Assembly (NCBI RefSeq): GCF_017876595.1
Contig: NZ_JAGIOG010000001.1
Span: forward strand, 1,674,001 to 1,738,000
Reading direction: 5' to 3'
DNA from: Aeromicrobium fastidiosum
GTDB lineage: Bacteria; Actinomycetota; Actinomycetes; Propionibacteriales; Nocardioidaceae
DNA: 64,000 nucleotides
The position numbers and the translations under genes were made by a program. The notes beneath the pieces are model-generated. The model worked only from the letters and a program-made list of their open reading frames with translations. It did not search any database and was not told the origin of the DNA. Below, piece after piece: positions 54,871 through 63,210 of the stretch (the stretch's first letter is position 1; every line of letters starts with the position of its first letter).

Positions 54871-55521
54871 ATGTCCGAACGAACCATCGTGCACCTGATG
54901 CGCCACGGCGAGGTCCACAACCCCGAGGGCGTCCTGTACGGCCGGCTCCCGAAGTTCGTGCTGTCCGACCTGGGCCACCAGATGGCCGCCCGGGTCGCCG
55001 AGCACCTGTCGAAGAACGAGATCGTCCACATGGTCGCCTCGCCGCTCGAGCGCGCGCAGCAGACCGCCGAGCCGCTGTCGACGCTGCTCGAGGTGCCGAT
55101 CGTCACCGACGAGCGCGTCATCGAGGCCGACAACCTGTTCGAGGGCAAGACCGTCGGCGTCGGCAACGGCGCGTTCACCAACCCCCGCAACTGGTGGATG
55201 CTGCGCAACCCCCTGCGGCCGTCGTGGGGCGAGCCCTACAAGGAGATCGCGGCCCGCATGCAGTCGGCCGTGCAGGACGCCCGTGAGGCGGCGCGCGGTC
55301 ACGAGGCCGTCATCGTGTCGCACCAGCTGCCCGTCTGGATCGCCCGTCGGGCCTTCGAGCAGAAGAGCTTCGTGCACGACCCGCGCAAGCGTCAGTGCAC
55401 CCTCGCGAGTCTGACGAGCCTGACCTTCGACGGTGACGAGTTCGTCGGCTTCACCTACAGCGAGCCCGCTGGCGACCTGCTGCCGGCATCGCTGCGCGGC
55501 GGGGTCGTCGGCGGCGCCTGA
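54871..55521 (+). CDS. Histidine phosphatase family protein
   Basis: 216 residues of the phosphoglycerate mutase-like superfamily. The phospho-His site HLMRHGEVHN is at residues 8-17 (Arg11, His12); the second His is in VSHQLPVW near 151. Substrate unknown. AGAAGAAGAGG lies upstream of the ATG. It sits 42 bp after hemL, ahead of the cytochrome c maturation genes, and shares a probable transcript with them. Confidence 0.85.
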   Translation: MSERTIVHLMRHGEVHNPEGVLYGRLPKFVLSDLGHQMAARVAEHLSKNEIVHMVASPLERAQQTAEPLSTLLEVPIVTDERVIEADNLFEGKTVGVGNGAFTNPRNWWMLRNPLRPSWGEPYKEIAARMQSAVQDAREAARGHEAVIVSHQLPVWIARRAFEQKSFVHDPRKRQCTLASLTSLTFDGDEFVGFTYSEPAGDLLPASLRGGVVGGA

Positions 55522-55522
55522 C

Positions 55523-56104
55523 GTGGTGCGCGGCCGCACGCGCGTCGGCGCGGCGCTCGGAGTGCTCCTCCTCGTGCTCGTGGCGGGATGCAGCGGGGCC
55601 GGCAACCGCGGCACGACCAACGGCTTCGTGTCGGGCGACGGGTCCATCACCCGCGTCGACGCCGCCGACCGTGAGAAGGCGCCCGTGCTCACGGGCGAGG
55701 GTCTCGACGGACGTCCGCTGTCGACCGCCGACTTCGCCGGCAAGACCATCGTGGTCAACCTGTGGGGGCCCTGGTGCCCGCCCTGCCGCGCCGAGGCACC
55801 TGCCCTCGACCAGGTCGCCGAGCAGTACGCCGACAAGGACGTCCAGTTCGTCGGCATCCTGACGCGGACCAAGGACCCGACGACGGCCATCGCGTTCAAC
55901 CGCAACAAGGGCATCACCTACCCGAGCTTCACCGACGAGGGCGGACAGCTCGAGCTCGGCTTCAACGACAGCCTGCCGAGCCTGGCGATCCCGACGACGT
56001 GGATCATCGACGCGAAGGGCCGCGTCGCGGCGCGCGTCCTCGACAAGGTCTCGGCATCGACACTGGCCAACCTGATCGACGACGTGCAGAAGAGCACGCC
56101 ATGA
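55523..56104 (+). CDS. TlpA/ResA-like lipoprotein thioredoxin
   Basis: 193-residue extracytoplasmic redox protein for System II cytochrome c maturation, keeping apocytochrome c cysteines reduced. It is lipidated at Cys23 (lipobox LVAGC). The thioredoxin motif is WGPWCPPC (C85, C88) with a distal cis-Pro motif AIPTTWIID. A GTG start immediately after the phosphatase stop. ccdA overlaps it by 4 bp. Confidence 0.88.
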   Translation: MVRGRTRVGAALGVLLLVLVAGCSGAGNRGTTNGFVSGDGSITRVDAADREKAPVLTGEGLDGRPLSTADFAGKTIVVNLWGPWCPPCRAEAPALDQVAEQYADKDVQFVGILTRTKDPTTAIAFNRNKGITYPSFTDEGGQLELGFNDSLPSLAIPTTWIIDAKGRVAARVLDKVSASTLANLIDDVQKSTP

Positions 56105-56853
56105 GCGACTGGTTCCAGGACACGGTCTACTCCGGCAACCTGCTGCTCGCCGTCCCCGTCGCGGTGCTGGCGGGACTCATCTCGTTCTTCTCGCCCTGCG
56201 TCGTCCCGCTGCTGCCGGGATATCTGTCGTACGTCTCGGGCGTCGCGGCCCAGGACCTCGAGTCGGCGCGCCGCGGACGTGTGCTGCTCGGGGCTCTGCT
56301 CTTCGTGGCCGGGTTCTCGTCGGTCTTCGTCCTCGGTGGTGCGCTGTTCGGCTCGGTGGGGCTCGAGCTGCGGCGCTACCAGGACACGCTGTCGATCGTG
56401 ACGGGCGTGCTCGTGATCGTCCTGGGCCTGGTCTTCATCGGGGCCGTCCCGCTGCTCCAGCGCGAGCGCCGCGTGCACGCCGTCCCGGCTGTTGGCTTGG
56501 CCATCGCCCCGGTGCTGGGCGTGTTCTTCGGAGTCGGCTGGACGCCGTGCATCGGCCCGACCCTCGCCGCGGTGCTGGGGCTGTCGTTCGCGACCGACGA
56601 CGCGACCGCCGCACGCGGCGCGTTCCTGGCGCTGACCTATTGCCTGGGCCTCGGCATCCCGTTCGTGCTGGCCGCCCTCGGGTTCCGCCGCTTCATGGGC
56701 GCGCTGACGTGGTTCCGCCGCCACCAGCGGGCCGTCTCGGTCGCGGGCGGGGTCATGCTGATCGCGGTCGGCGTCCTGCTCGTGACCGGCGTCTGGAACG
56801 ACCTGGTCGGTGAGATGCAGACCTGGGTCGTCGGATTCGAGGCTCCCGTATGA
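56101..56853 (+). CDS. ccdA: Cytochrome c biogenesis protein CcdA
   Basis: 250-residue membrane protein with six helices that carries electrons from cytosolic thioredoxin to TlpA/ResA. The redox Cys pair is in FFSPCVVPLLPGYLSYVSG and VGWTPCIGPTLAAVLG, one in each of helices 1 and 4, as expected. ATG overlaps tlpA stop; next is resB, also overlapping by 4 bp. Confidence 0.93.
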   Translation: MSDWFQDTVYSGNLLLAVPVAVLAGLISFFSPCVVPLLPGYLSYVSGVAAQDLESARRGRVLLGALLFVAGFSSVFVLGGALFGSVGLELRRYQDTLSIVTGVLVIVLGLVFIGAVPLLQRERRVHAVPAVGLAIAPVLGVFFGVGWTPCIGPTLAAVLGLSFATDDATAARGAFLALTYCLGLGIPFVLAALGFRRFMGALTWFRRHQRAVSVAGGVMLIAVGVLLVTGVWNDLVGEMQTWVVGFEAPV

Positions 56854-58412
56854 GCGACAACGCTGTCCCGGCGCTGGGCCGCCGCGAGTTCACGCGGTGG
56901 TTCTGGCGACAGCTGACGTCCATGCGCACGGCGCTGCTGCTGCTGCTCCTGCTCGCGATCGCCGCGGTGCCCGGATCGCTCTACCCGCAGCGCGGCGTCG
57001 ACGCCCGTGCCGTCGAGACCTACTTCCTCGAGCACCCCCAGCTGGCCCCGGCGCTCGACAAGATCGGCATGTTCGCGGTCTACAGCTCGCCGTGGTTCAG
57101 CGCGATCTACCTGCTGCTCATGGTCTCGCTGGTGGGCTGCATCCTGCCCCGCTCGTTCGTCTACCTGCGGGCTGCGCGGGCCCGCCCGCCCAAGGCCCCG
57201 CGCAACTTCGCCCGCCTGCCGGCGTCCACGTCGTTCGAGACCGATCGGTCGCCCGACGAGGTCGTCGCCGCCGCCCGTCGAGCGCTCGGCCGGTCACGGG
57301 TCGACGTCGCCGACCGCGACGGCGTCCAGGAGGTCAGTGCCGAGCGTGGCTTCCTGCGCGAGGCCGGCAACCTGGTGTTCCACGTCAGCATCGTCGTGGT
57401 GCTGATCGGCGTCGCCGTCGGCACGCTGTACGGCTACCGCGGATCGGTCATCGTGACCGACGAGGGCGGGCAGTTCGGCAACAGCCTGCCGCAGTACGAC
57501 GAGTTCAGCTCGGGAACGCTGTTCAACACCAGCGACCTGCCGCCGTTCGCGTTGACGCTCGACCAGGTGACCGCGCGGTTCCAGCCCTTCGGCAGTCCGC
57601 AGGCCGGTGCCCCCCGGGAGTTCCGGGCCCAGGGCACGTACACGGCCGATCCCGGCGACCAGTCCAAGCCGTTCGACATCACGGTCAACCACCCGCTGGC
57701 GATCGGCAGCACGTCGGTCTACCTGCTCGGCCAGGGCTACGCACCGGTCTTCAAGGTCACCGACGCCAACGGCGACGTCGTGTTCGACGACGCCGTGCCG
57801 TTCCTGCCGGCCGATCCGACCTACACGTCCAACGGCATCGTCAAGGTGACCGAGTCCAAGCCCGAGCAGCTGGGCTTCCAGGGTTTCTTCCTGCCCACTG
57901 CGGTGACGCAGGGCGGCAAGGAGCTGTCGACGTCGGCCCACCCCGCCGCGGCCAACCCGCTGGTGGGCCTCAACGTCTGGCACGGCGACCTCGGCCTCGA
58001 CGACGGCACGCCCCAGTCGGTGTTCATCCTCGACAAGAGCAGGATGAAGCAGTACATGGACGGCGGCAAGCCCTTCCGGGTCAGTCTTCAGCCGGGTCAG
58101 ACGGCCGACCTGCCCGACGGCGGGACGATCCAGTTCACCGAGCTGCGCCAGTTCGCGCGCTTCCAGATCGGATCGTCGCCGCTCGTCAGGGTGCCGCTGT
58201 TCGGCATCGTCGCCGGGCTGCTCGGACTGATGACGTCGCTCACGATCAAGCCGCGGCGCACGTGGATTCGTGCCCGTCGGGACGGCTCACGTACCGTGGT
58301 GGACGTCGCCGTGCTCGATCGTGTACCCCGGGACGACCTGCCCGCCGACCTGGATGACTTCCTCGAGCGGTTCAAGGACGCGCTCGGGGAGAAGACCGAG
58401 GAGACCGCATGA
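56850..58412 (+). CDS. resB: Cytochrome c biogenesis protein ResB
   Basis: 520-residue membrane protein of the ResBC heme-handling complex. It has four transmembrane helices: three in the N-terminal third, around a cluster of basic residues, then a large extracytoplasmic domain (about 190-445), and a last helix near 455. Starts with TSMRTALLLLLLLAIAAVPG, the family signature. Overlaps ccdA and ccsB by 4 bp each. Confidence 0.92.
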   Translation: MSDNAVPALGRREFTRWFWRQLTSMRTALLLLLLLAIAAVPGSLYPQRGVDARAVETYFLEHPQLAPALDKIGMFAVYSSPWFSAIYLLLMVSLVGCILPRSFVYLRAARARPPKAPRNFARLPASTSFETDRSPDEVVAAARRALGRSRVDVADRDGVQEVSAERGFLREAGNLVFHVSIVVVLIGVAVGTLYGYRGSVIVTDEGGQFGNSLPQYDEFSSGTLFNTSDLPPFALTLDQVTARFQPFGSPQAGAPREFRAQGTYTADPGDQSKPFDITVNHPLAIGSTSVYLLGQGYAPVFKVTDANGDVVFDDAVPFLPADPTYTSNGIVKVTESKPEQLGFQGFFLPTAVTQGGKELSTSAHPAAANPLVGLNVWHGDLGLDDGTPQSVFILDKSRMKQYMDGGKPFRVSLQPGQTADLPDGGTIQFTELRQFARFQIGSSPLVRVPLFGIVAGLLGLMTSLTIKPRRTWIRARRDGSRTVVDVAVLDRVPRDDLPADLDDFLERFKDALGEKTEETA

Positions 58413-59344
58413 CCCTGGAGAACCTCGCACAGATCTCCAACTACGCCGTCGCGTCGGCGACCGGCATTCTGGCGCTGGCTTTCGTGGCCTACGTCGCGCA
58501 GTGGGGCTTCGGGCGCAACCTGGCACCCGAGCGTGAGCTGGTCAACGCCGGCTCGGTCGACACACCGTCCGCCGGCACCGACCCCGTCGAGCGCAGCAAC
58601 ATGGCCGGTGGCATCGGCCTGTCGCTGACGACGCTGTCGGCGGTCGTGCTGACGGCCGGCCTCGTGACGCGTGGCCTCGCCGCCCAGCGCGTCCCGTGGG
58701 GCAACATGTACGAGTTCGGCTGCGCCGCGACGATGGCGGCGCTGATCGCCTACCTCGTGCTCGTGCGCGTCTGGGAGATCGACTGGGTCGGCCCGATCAT
58801 CACGGGCTTCGGCACGGTCGTGCTGGGTGCTTCGGCGATGGTCTACGTGCCCGCCGGCCCGCTCGTGCCGGCGCTGCACTCGTACTGGCTCGTGATCCAC
58901 GTGCTGGGAGCCATCATCTCGGGCTCGGCCTTCCTGGTCGGTGCGGCCGCGTCGGTGCTCTACCTCGTCAAGTCGCGGGCCGAGCGCACGACGCCCGAGG
59001 ACGAGCGCAGGGGCCTGCTGTGGCGCATCCCGTCGTCGGCCAGGATCGACCAGGTGGCCTACCGCGTCCACGCCTTCGCCTTCCCGATCTGGACGTTCGC
59101 GGCGCTCATCGCCGGCCCGATCTGGGCGCAGTACGCCTGGGGACGCTACTGGGGCTGGGACCCCAAGGAGGTCTGGGCCTTCATCACCTGGGTCGTCTAT
59201 GCCGGCTACCTGCACGCGCGGGCGACCGCGGGCTGGAAGGGCAAGGCCGCCGCGATCCTGGCGCTGATCGGCTTCGCGACGTTCGTCTTCAACTTCGTCG
59301 GCGTCAACCTGTTCGTCGGCGGCATGCACTCCTACGCCAAATAG
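58409..59344 (+). CDS. ccsB: Cytochrome c biogenesis protein CcsB/ResC
   Basis: 311-residue heme lyase component with about eight helices that presents heme at the outer face. The tryptophan-rich heme motif reads WGRYWGWDPKEVWAF near 250; conserved His residues occur in LHSYWLVIHVLG and in YAGYLHARA. Final gene of the tlpA-ccdA-resB-ccsB operon. The stop is followed by the left repeat of the DUF559 module after 6 bp. Confidence 0.93.
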   Translation: MTLENLAQISNYAVASATGILALAFVAYVAQWGFGRNLAPERELVNAGSVDTPSAGTDPVERSNMAGGIGLSLTTLSAVVLTAGLVTRGLAAQRVPWGNMYEFGCAATMAALIAYLVLVRVWEIDWVGPIITGFGTVVLGASAMVYVPAGPLVPALHSYWLVIHVLGAIISGSAFLVGAAASVLYLVKSRAERTTPEDERRGLLWRIPSSARIDQVAYRVHAFAFPIWTFAALIAGPIWAQYAWGRYWGWDPKEVWAFITWVVYAGYLHARATAGWKGKAAAILALIGFATFVFNFVGVNLFVGGMHSYAK

Positions 59345-59350
59345 GCGCAG

Positions 59351-59419
59351 GTGCCGGAATACCACGAGACCCTGGGATTCCGGCACGTACCAAGGTTTGC
59401 AACCCGCGGTGAGTGGCAG
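59351..59419 (+). repeat. Left inverted repeat of the DUF559 module
   Basis: About 69 bp beginning GTGCCGGAATACCACGAGAC, sharing roughly 72% identity with the reverse complement of 60538-60605. It contains a 10-bp stem GTGCCGGAAT (59351-59360) with ATTCCGGCAC (59377-59386). A second stem, TACCAAGG (59388-59395) with CCTTGGTA (59424-59431), extends past it. It begins directly after ccsB and could end that transcript. Confidence 0.75.
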
Positions 59420-59444
59420 CTGGCCTTGGTAGGCCGGCGCGTGA

Positions 59445-60431
59445 TCAGGCCAGTGGGATGGTCACGCGGCCTCGCGCGTAGAGCCGGTGGGACTGGTCCA
59501 GGTCGGACCGCACCCGCTGCGCCGTGCGACGACCCGCGGTACCCGCGAGGTCGTGCCAGCCCCACCGGCTCATGCCGACCGGATGACGTCGGATCAGGTC
59601 CTCACGACGCTTCTCGGCGTAGGCGATCTCCTGGGGCGTCCGAGCATCTCCGGCGATGCCGCCGAACTTGATCTTTCCGTCGAACTCGCCGACGTGGCAG
59701 AACTCGAGCCAGCCGAAGTCCGTCCTTCCGATCAATCGCCCGTCCTCGTCGTGGAACGCCACCTGCAGATCGGGCACCGGCAGGTTCTCCCGGCGGAACA
59801 GGACCCTGTATCGAGACTCCCCGGGCGACTCCGCGCGCTCATCGGCAAGGGTCAGGGCATAGCGGCCGGTCCGGGCCCCCGGCCACGAGCTGAACCGGGA
59901 GCTCATCGCGGCGAGCGTGTCGAGGTCGGCACGGGCGAGGTGGAGCCCGGAGTCGAGGGTCACGACCCCGGACTCGACCGATCCCGTCATCGCGACCTCG
60001 AGCATGGCCCTCGCGGGTGTCATGACGAGGACGCCGTCGACGGTCGTGATGTCGTCCTCGGTCACGACGGCGCCGACGTGGTGGGCGAGCCCGTGCTCCC
60101 GGCGGCCGGCCGAGCCGTCGAGGCGCGTGACGTGGATCGTGTCGAGGGGCATGCCGTAGGTCGCGATGCCGTGGACGGCGCACGCCGACTGGTGGCTGAT
60201 GGCGACGGCAGGCCCGAGCTTGTCGGCGACGGACCGGATGTCGACCACGTGGCGCTCGTCAGGGGTGCGGCGGTCATCGTCGGCCGCGTAGACGTAGACG
60301 CCCCGCCGTCGTCGGCGGATCACGCCGGCCCGCACAGCGGCCCGGATGTCTCGGTCGTCGTGCCCCTGGCCGAGCAGGTCGGAGCGGGTGACGTAGCCGC
60401 GTCCGGCGGCGGGGACGGTGTCGAGGTTCAT
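59445..60431 (-). CDS. AbiEi-like / DUF559 putative nuclease
   Basis: 328 residues. The N-terminal ~70 is an AbiEi-type winged helix (GYVTRSDLLGQGHDDRDIRA, then RAGVIRRRRRGVYVY). The C-terminal part is a PD-(D/E)xK/VSR-like DUF559 endonuclease: ESRYRVLFRRENLPVPDLQ, then RTDFGWLE and EFDGKIKFGG, with the catalytic acid/lysine set Asp-x-Glu-x-Lys retained. No antitoxin or toxin partner gene is adjacent. Flanked by 69-bp imperfect inverted repeats. Its role may be defence, DNA repair or a mobile unit; unproven. Confidence 0.78.
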   Translation of the reverse strand: MNLDTVPAAGRGYVTRSDLLGQGHDDRDIRAAVRAGVIRRRRRGVYVYAADDDRRTPDERHVVDIRSVADKLGPAVAISHQSACAVHGIATYGMPLDTIHVTRLDGSAGRREHGLAHHVGAVVTEDDITTVDGVLVMTPARAMLEVAMTGSVESGVVTLDSGLHLARADLDTLAAMSSRFSSWPGARTGRYALTLADERAESPGESRYRVLFRRENLPVPDLQVAFHDEDGRLIGRTDFGWLEFCHVGEFDGKIKFGGIAGDARTPQEIAYAEKRREDLIRRHPVGMSRWGWHDLAGTAGRRTAQRVRSDLDQSHRLYARGRVTIPLA

Positions 60432-60537
60432 GGGTCGATCGTCGGCACGCGGACGTCCGGCGACCACCCGCCTGGACGCCCTTGTGGACGAGGCGGGCGG
60501 CCATCCGACCTGTGGACGTCGAGGTTCCCGAGGCGTC

Positions 60538-60605
60538 CTGTCACCTACCTCGGGTTGCAACCGGAGGTAGGTGCGGGAGTACCACGGTCTCGTGGTGTTC
60601 GGCGC
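60538..60605 (-). repeat. Right inverted repeat of the DUF559 module
   Basis: Its reverse complement, reading GCGCCGAACACCACGAGACC, aligns to the left repeat. It contains ACCTACCTC paired with GAGGTAGGT around a loop holding GGTTGCAACC. It ends exactly before the TAGGGT -10 box of the ABC transporter genes, so it occupies their -35 region. Confidence 0.75.
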
Positions 60606-60611
60606 TAGGGT
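60606..60611 (+). promoter_or_regulatory. Leaderless -10 box of the ABC transporter operon
   Basis: TAGGGT, 6 nt before the ATG at 60618. It directly adjoins the right repeat of the DUF559 module. Confidence 0.55.
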
Positions 60612-60617
60612 CGGGCC

Positions 60618-61520
60618 ATGGGAGCTGAGATCCGGGCCGAGGGGCTGGTCATGACCTACGGCGACGTCCGGGCTGTCGACGGTGTCAGCTTCACCGTCGC
60701 GCCGGGGGAGTTCTTCGGGCTCCTCGGCCCCAACGGGGCCGGCAAGACCACGACGCTCGAGATGATCGAAGGGCTCCGCAAGCCGCAGTCGGGCACCGTC
60801 CGCATCGGCGAGCACGAGCCCTGGCGACGTGAGCCCGAGCTGCAGCGGCGCATGGGCGTCCAGCTGCAGTCGTCGGCGTTCTTCGAACGGCTCACGGCAC
60901 GCGAGCAGCTCGACACGTTCGGCTCGCTGTACGGCGTCCCGGCCGGACGCACCGACGAGATGCTCGAGCAGGTCGGACTCGTCGACAAGGCAGCCGTCCG
61001 CACCGAGGACCTCTCCGGTGGGCAGAAGCAGCGCCTCTCGATCGCCTGTGCGCTGATCCACGACCCCGACGTCGTGTTCCTCGACGAGCCGACCGCCGCC
61101 CTCGACCCGCAGGCGCGCCGCAACCTGTGGGACGTCCTGCGAACGATCAACGACTCGGGTCGCACGGTCGTGCTCACGACCCACTACATGGACGAGGCCG
61201 AGGTCCTGTGCGACCGCGTCGCGATCATGGACGCAGGCCGCGTCCTCGAGCTCGACACCCCGGCGGCGCTCGTGCGGGGGCTCGACGCGCCGGTGCGCAT
61301 CACCCTGGCACCCGGGACGCTCTCGTTCGAGGCAGCGCGCAGCCTGGCCGGCAGTGATCCCGTCGAGGACGACAGCGCAGGACTCACGATCACGACACGG
61401 CGTCCGGCCGAGGTGCTCTCGGCGCTCGCGCAGCAGGACGCCCTGGCCGGGCTGAGCGTCCGCGGAGCATCCCTCGAGGACGTCTTCCTCGATCTCACCG
61501 GACGGGAGTACCGCGCATGA
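60618..61520 (+). CDS. ABC transporter ATP-binding protein
   Basis: 300-residue ATPase of a drug/lipid-type ABC-2 exporter. Walker A GPNGAGKTTT is near 40, the signature LSGGQKQRLSIA near 133 and Walker B DVVFLDEPTAAL near 153. The C-terminal ~80 residues are an extra domain of DrrA-like proteins. The start codon overlaps nothing; TAGGGT lies 6 nt upstream. Its stop overlaps the permease ATG. Substrate unknown. Confidence 0.9.
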   Translation: MGAEIRAEGLVMTYGDVRAVDGVSFTVAPGEFFGLLGPNGAGKTTTLEMIEGLRKPQSGTVRIGEHEPWRREPELQRRMGVQLQSSAFFERLTAREQLDTFGSLYGVPAGRTDEMLEQVGLVDKAAVRTEDLSGGQKQRLSIACALIHDPDVVFLDEPTAALDPQARRNLWDVLRTINDSGRTVVLTTHYMDEAEVLCDRVAIMDAGRVLELDTPAALVRGLDAPVRITLAPGTLSFEAARSLAGSDPVEDDSAGLTITTRRPAEVLSALAQQDALAGLSVRGASLEDVFLDLTGREYRA

Positions 61521-62590
61521 CCGACACGAGGCCGAGACCGTTCGTCAGCCTGGCGCGCGCGATGCTGAAGGGCTTCTTCCGCGACAAGATGTCGTTGTTC
61601 TTCGCAGTGCTGTTCCCGCTGATGTTCCTCGTGCTGTTCGGTGGGCTGCTCACCGACCAGGGCGTGTCGAAGTCGGAGATCATCCAGGTCGGATCGGTGC
61701 CGGTGCTCGACGACGCCCCGCCGGCGGCCAGGAAGGCCTTCGCCGAGAGCCTCGAGATCACCCGGTCGTCCGACGAGGCCGATGCGGTCTCGCAGGTGCG
61801 CAAGGGTGACGCCGATGCCGTGATCAGCCAGAGCGGCGACACCGTCACGGTGCGCTACTCGCAGGCCGACCAGGTCAAGGCGGCCACGGTGCAGGGGACG
61901 TTCCAGGCCGTCATCCAGTCGGCCAACCTCGCCGAGTCGGGCCAGCCACCGCGCTTCTCGCTCGACACGAGCCAGGTCGAGGACGACTCGTTGACGACGA
62001 TCCAGTTCGTGACTCCGGGGCTGCTGGGCTGGGCCGTGGCGATGAGCGCGACGTTCGGGGCCGCGTCCAACCTCGTCGTCTGGCGCAAGAACGGCCTGCT
62101 GCGCCGACTGCGACTCGCCCCCGTGAGGACGCAGTCGGTCGTCCTCGCACGGGTGGCCGTCAGCCTCACGATCGCCGGCGTCCAGACCGCGATCTTCCTG
62201 GCGCTGGGCATGGTGGCCTTCGGACTCCGACTCAGCGGCTCGTGGCCCCTCATCATCCCGCTGCTGCTGTGCGGCACGCTCGCGTTCATGTCGATCGGCC
62301 TGCTGGCCGGCTCCGTGGCCAAGACCGAGGAGGGGGCGATCGGCATGGCCAATTTCGTGGTGCTGCCGATGGCGTTCCTGTCGGGCTCCTTCTTCCCGCT
62401 CGACGGGGCCCCCGGGTGGGTGCGCGCAGTGGGTCAGGCGCTGCCGCTCAAGCACCTCAACGACGGGATGCTCGACACCATGGTGCGAGGCGAGGGGCCC
62501 TCGTCAGCGGTGTTGCCGATCGTGATCCTGCTGGGATTCGCGGTGGTCATGACCGCGATCGCGAGCCGCCTGTTCCGCTGGGACGGCTGA
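61517..62590 (+). CDS. ABC-2 type transporter permease
   Basis: 357 residues: a helix near 28, an extracellular loop of ~130 residues, then five helices from about 175 to 350. Typical ABC2_membrane_3 layout of DrrB/YhfP-like exporters, with the conserved GMANFVVLPMAFLSGSFFPL signature near 275. Pairs with the ATPase upstream, from which it overlaps by 4 bp, as a heterodimeric exporter. Confidence 0.9.
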   Translation: MTDTRPRPFVSLARAMLKGFFRDKMSLFFAVLFPLMFLVLFGGLLTDQGVSKSEIIQVGSVPVLDDAPPAARKAFAESLEITRSSDEADAVSQVRKGDADAVISQSGDTVTVRYSQADQVKAATVQGTFQAVIQSANLAESGQPPRFSLDTSQVEDDSLTTIQFVTPGLLGWAVAMSATFGAASNLVVWRKNGLLRRLRLAPVRTQSVVLARVAVSLTIAGVQTAIFLALGMVAFGLRLSGSWPLIIPLLLCGTLAFMSIGLLAGSVAKTEEGAIGMANFVVLPMAFLSGSFFPLDGAPGWVRAVGQALPLKHLNDGMLDTMVRGEGPSSAVLPIVILLGFAVVMTAIASRLFRWDG

Positions 62591-62599
62591 GCGGTCGCC

Positions 62600-62875
62600 T
62601 CAGAGACCCCGCAGGTAGTCGGGGTCGTCGTCGGGGCCACGGGGTGCCGGGGGAGGAGTCCATCCGCCTCCGGTGCTTCCGGGGCGGGGCGGCGCGGAGG
62701 GCCTGGCGTGGCCGACGAACAGCCACAGCAGGGGCCCGACGAACGGGACGAGGACGATCACGAACCACGCGATCTTGGGCAGCAGCTTGACCTGGGGCCG
62801 GGGCGTGGCGATCAGGTCGAAGATCGCGTAGACGACCAGCACGACGCCGAGCACGAGGACCAGAGCCTTTCCCAT
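62600..62875 (-). CDS. PLDc_N domain small membrane protein
   Basis: 91 residues with two transmembrane helices, KALVLVLGVVLVVYAIFDLI and WFVIVLVPFVGPLLWLFVG, matching the phospholipase D nuclease N-terminal (PLDc_N) family without its catalytic part. A Pro/Gly/Asp-rich tail follows. Convergent with the ABC permease, 9 bp apart. Start from TACGGT 6 nt upstream. Function unknown. Confidence 0.75.
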   Translation of the reverse strand: MGKALVLVLGVVLVVYAIFDLIATPRPQVKLLPKIAWFVIVLVPFVGPLLWLFVGHARPSAPPRPGSTGGGWTPPPAPRGPDDDPDYLRGL

Positions 62876-62881
62876 TCCCCC

Positions 62882-62887
62882 ACCGTA
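62882..62887 (-). promoter_or_regulatory. Leaderless -10 box of the PLDc_N gene
   Basis: TACGGT on the minus strand, 6 nt before the ATG at 62875. Confidence 0.5.
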
Positions 62888-62931
62888 GCCAGCGCCTGCA
62901 ACCGGACGCCCTGCGCGTGGGGGCGACCGTT

Positions 62932-62937
62932 TAGGCT
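62932..62937 (+). promoter_or_regulatory. Leaderless -10 box of the DUF4229 gene
   Basis: TAGGCT, 6 nt before the ATG at 62944; divergent from the PLDc_N gene promoter 44 bp away. Confidence 0.5.
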
Positions 62938-62943
62938 GGCGGC

Positions 62944-63210
62944 ATGAAGGCTTTCTGGACCTACACGCTCGCCCGCCTGGGTGTCTTCGCGGTGTGCTTC
63001 GTGATCGTCTGGGGCCTGTCGCAGATCTGGCTGGAGTCGACCGCGGTCCTCAACATCTGGGTGCTGCTGATCTCCCTGGTCATCTCGTCGGTCATCTCGG
63101 TGTTCCTCCTCGCGGGGCTCCGCGACAAGCTCGCGCTCAACGTCCACGAGCGGGCCACCCGCATGACGGAGCGCATCGAGGAGTCCCGCCGTGCCGAAGA
63201 CGTCGACTGA
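62944..63210 (+). CDS. DUF4229 small membrane protein
   Basis: 88 residues with two transmembrane helices (about 8-27 and 35-59) and a charged C-terminal helix rich in Glu and Arg. This layout fits DUF4229, found only in Actinobacteria and usually upstream of the cysteine-synthase-like gene. The end overlaps that next gene by 20 bp. Function unknown. Confidence 0.78.
   Translation: MKAFWTYTLARLGVFAVCFVIVWGLSQIWLESTAVLNIWVLLISLVISSVISVFLLAGLRDKLALNVHERATRMTERIEESRRAEDVD

Noticed and set aside
53400..55917. Long minus-strand frame (upper part of a 1130-codon frame) covering hemL and the phosphatase genes
   Set aside because: Its upstream part is antisense to hemL and neighbours, and its remainder is in another frame of the transglycosylase gene; the real transglycosylase starts at 53329.
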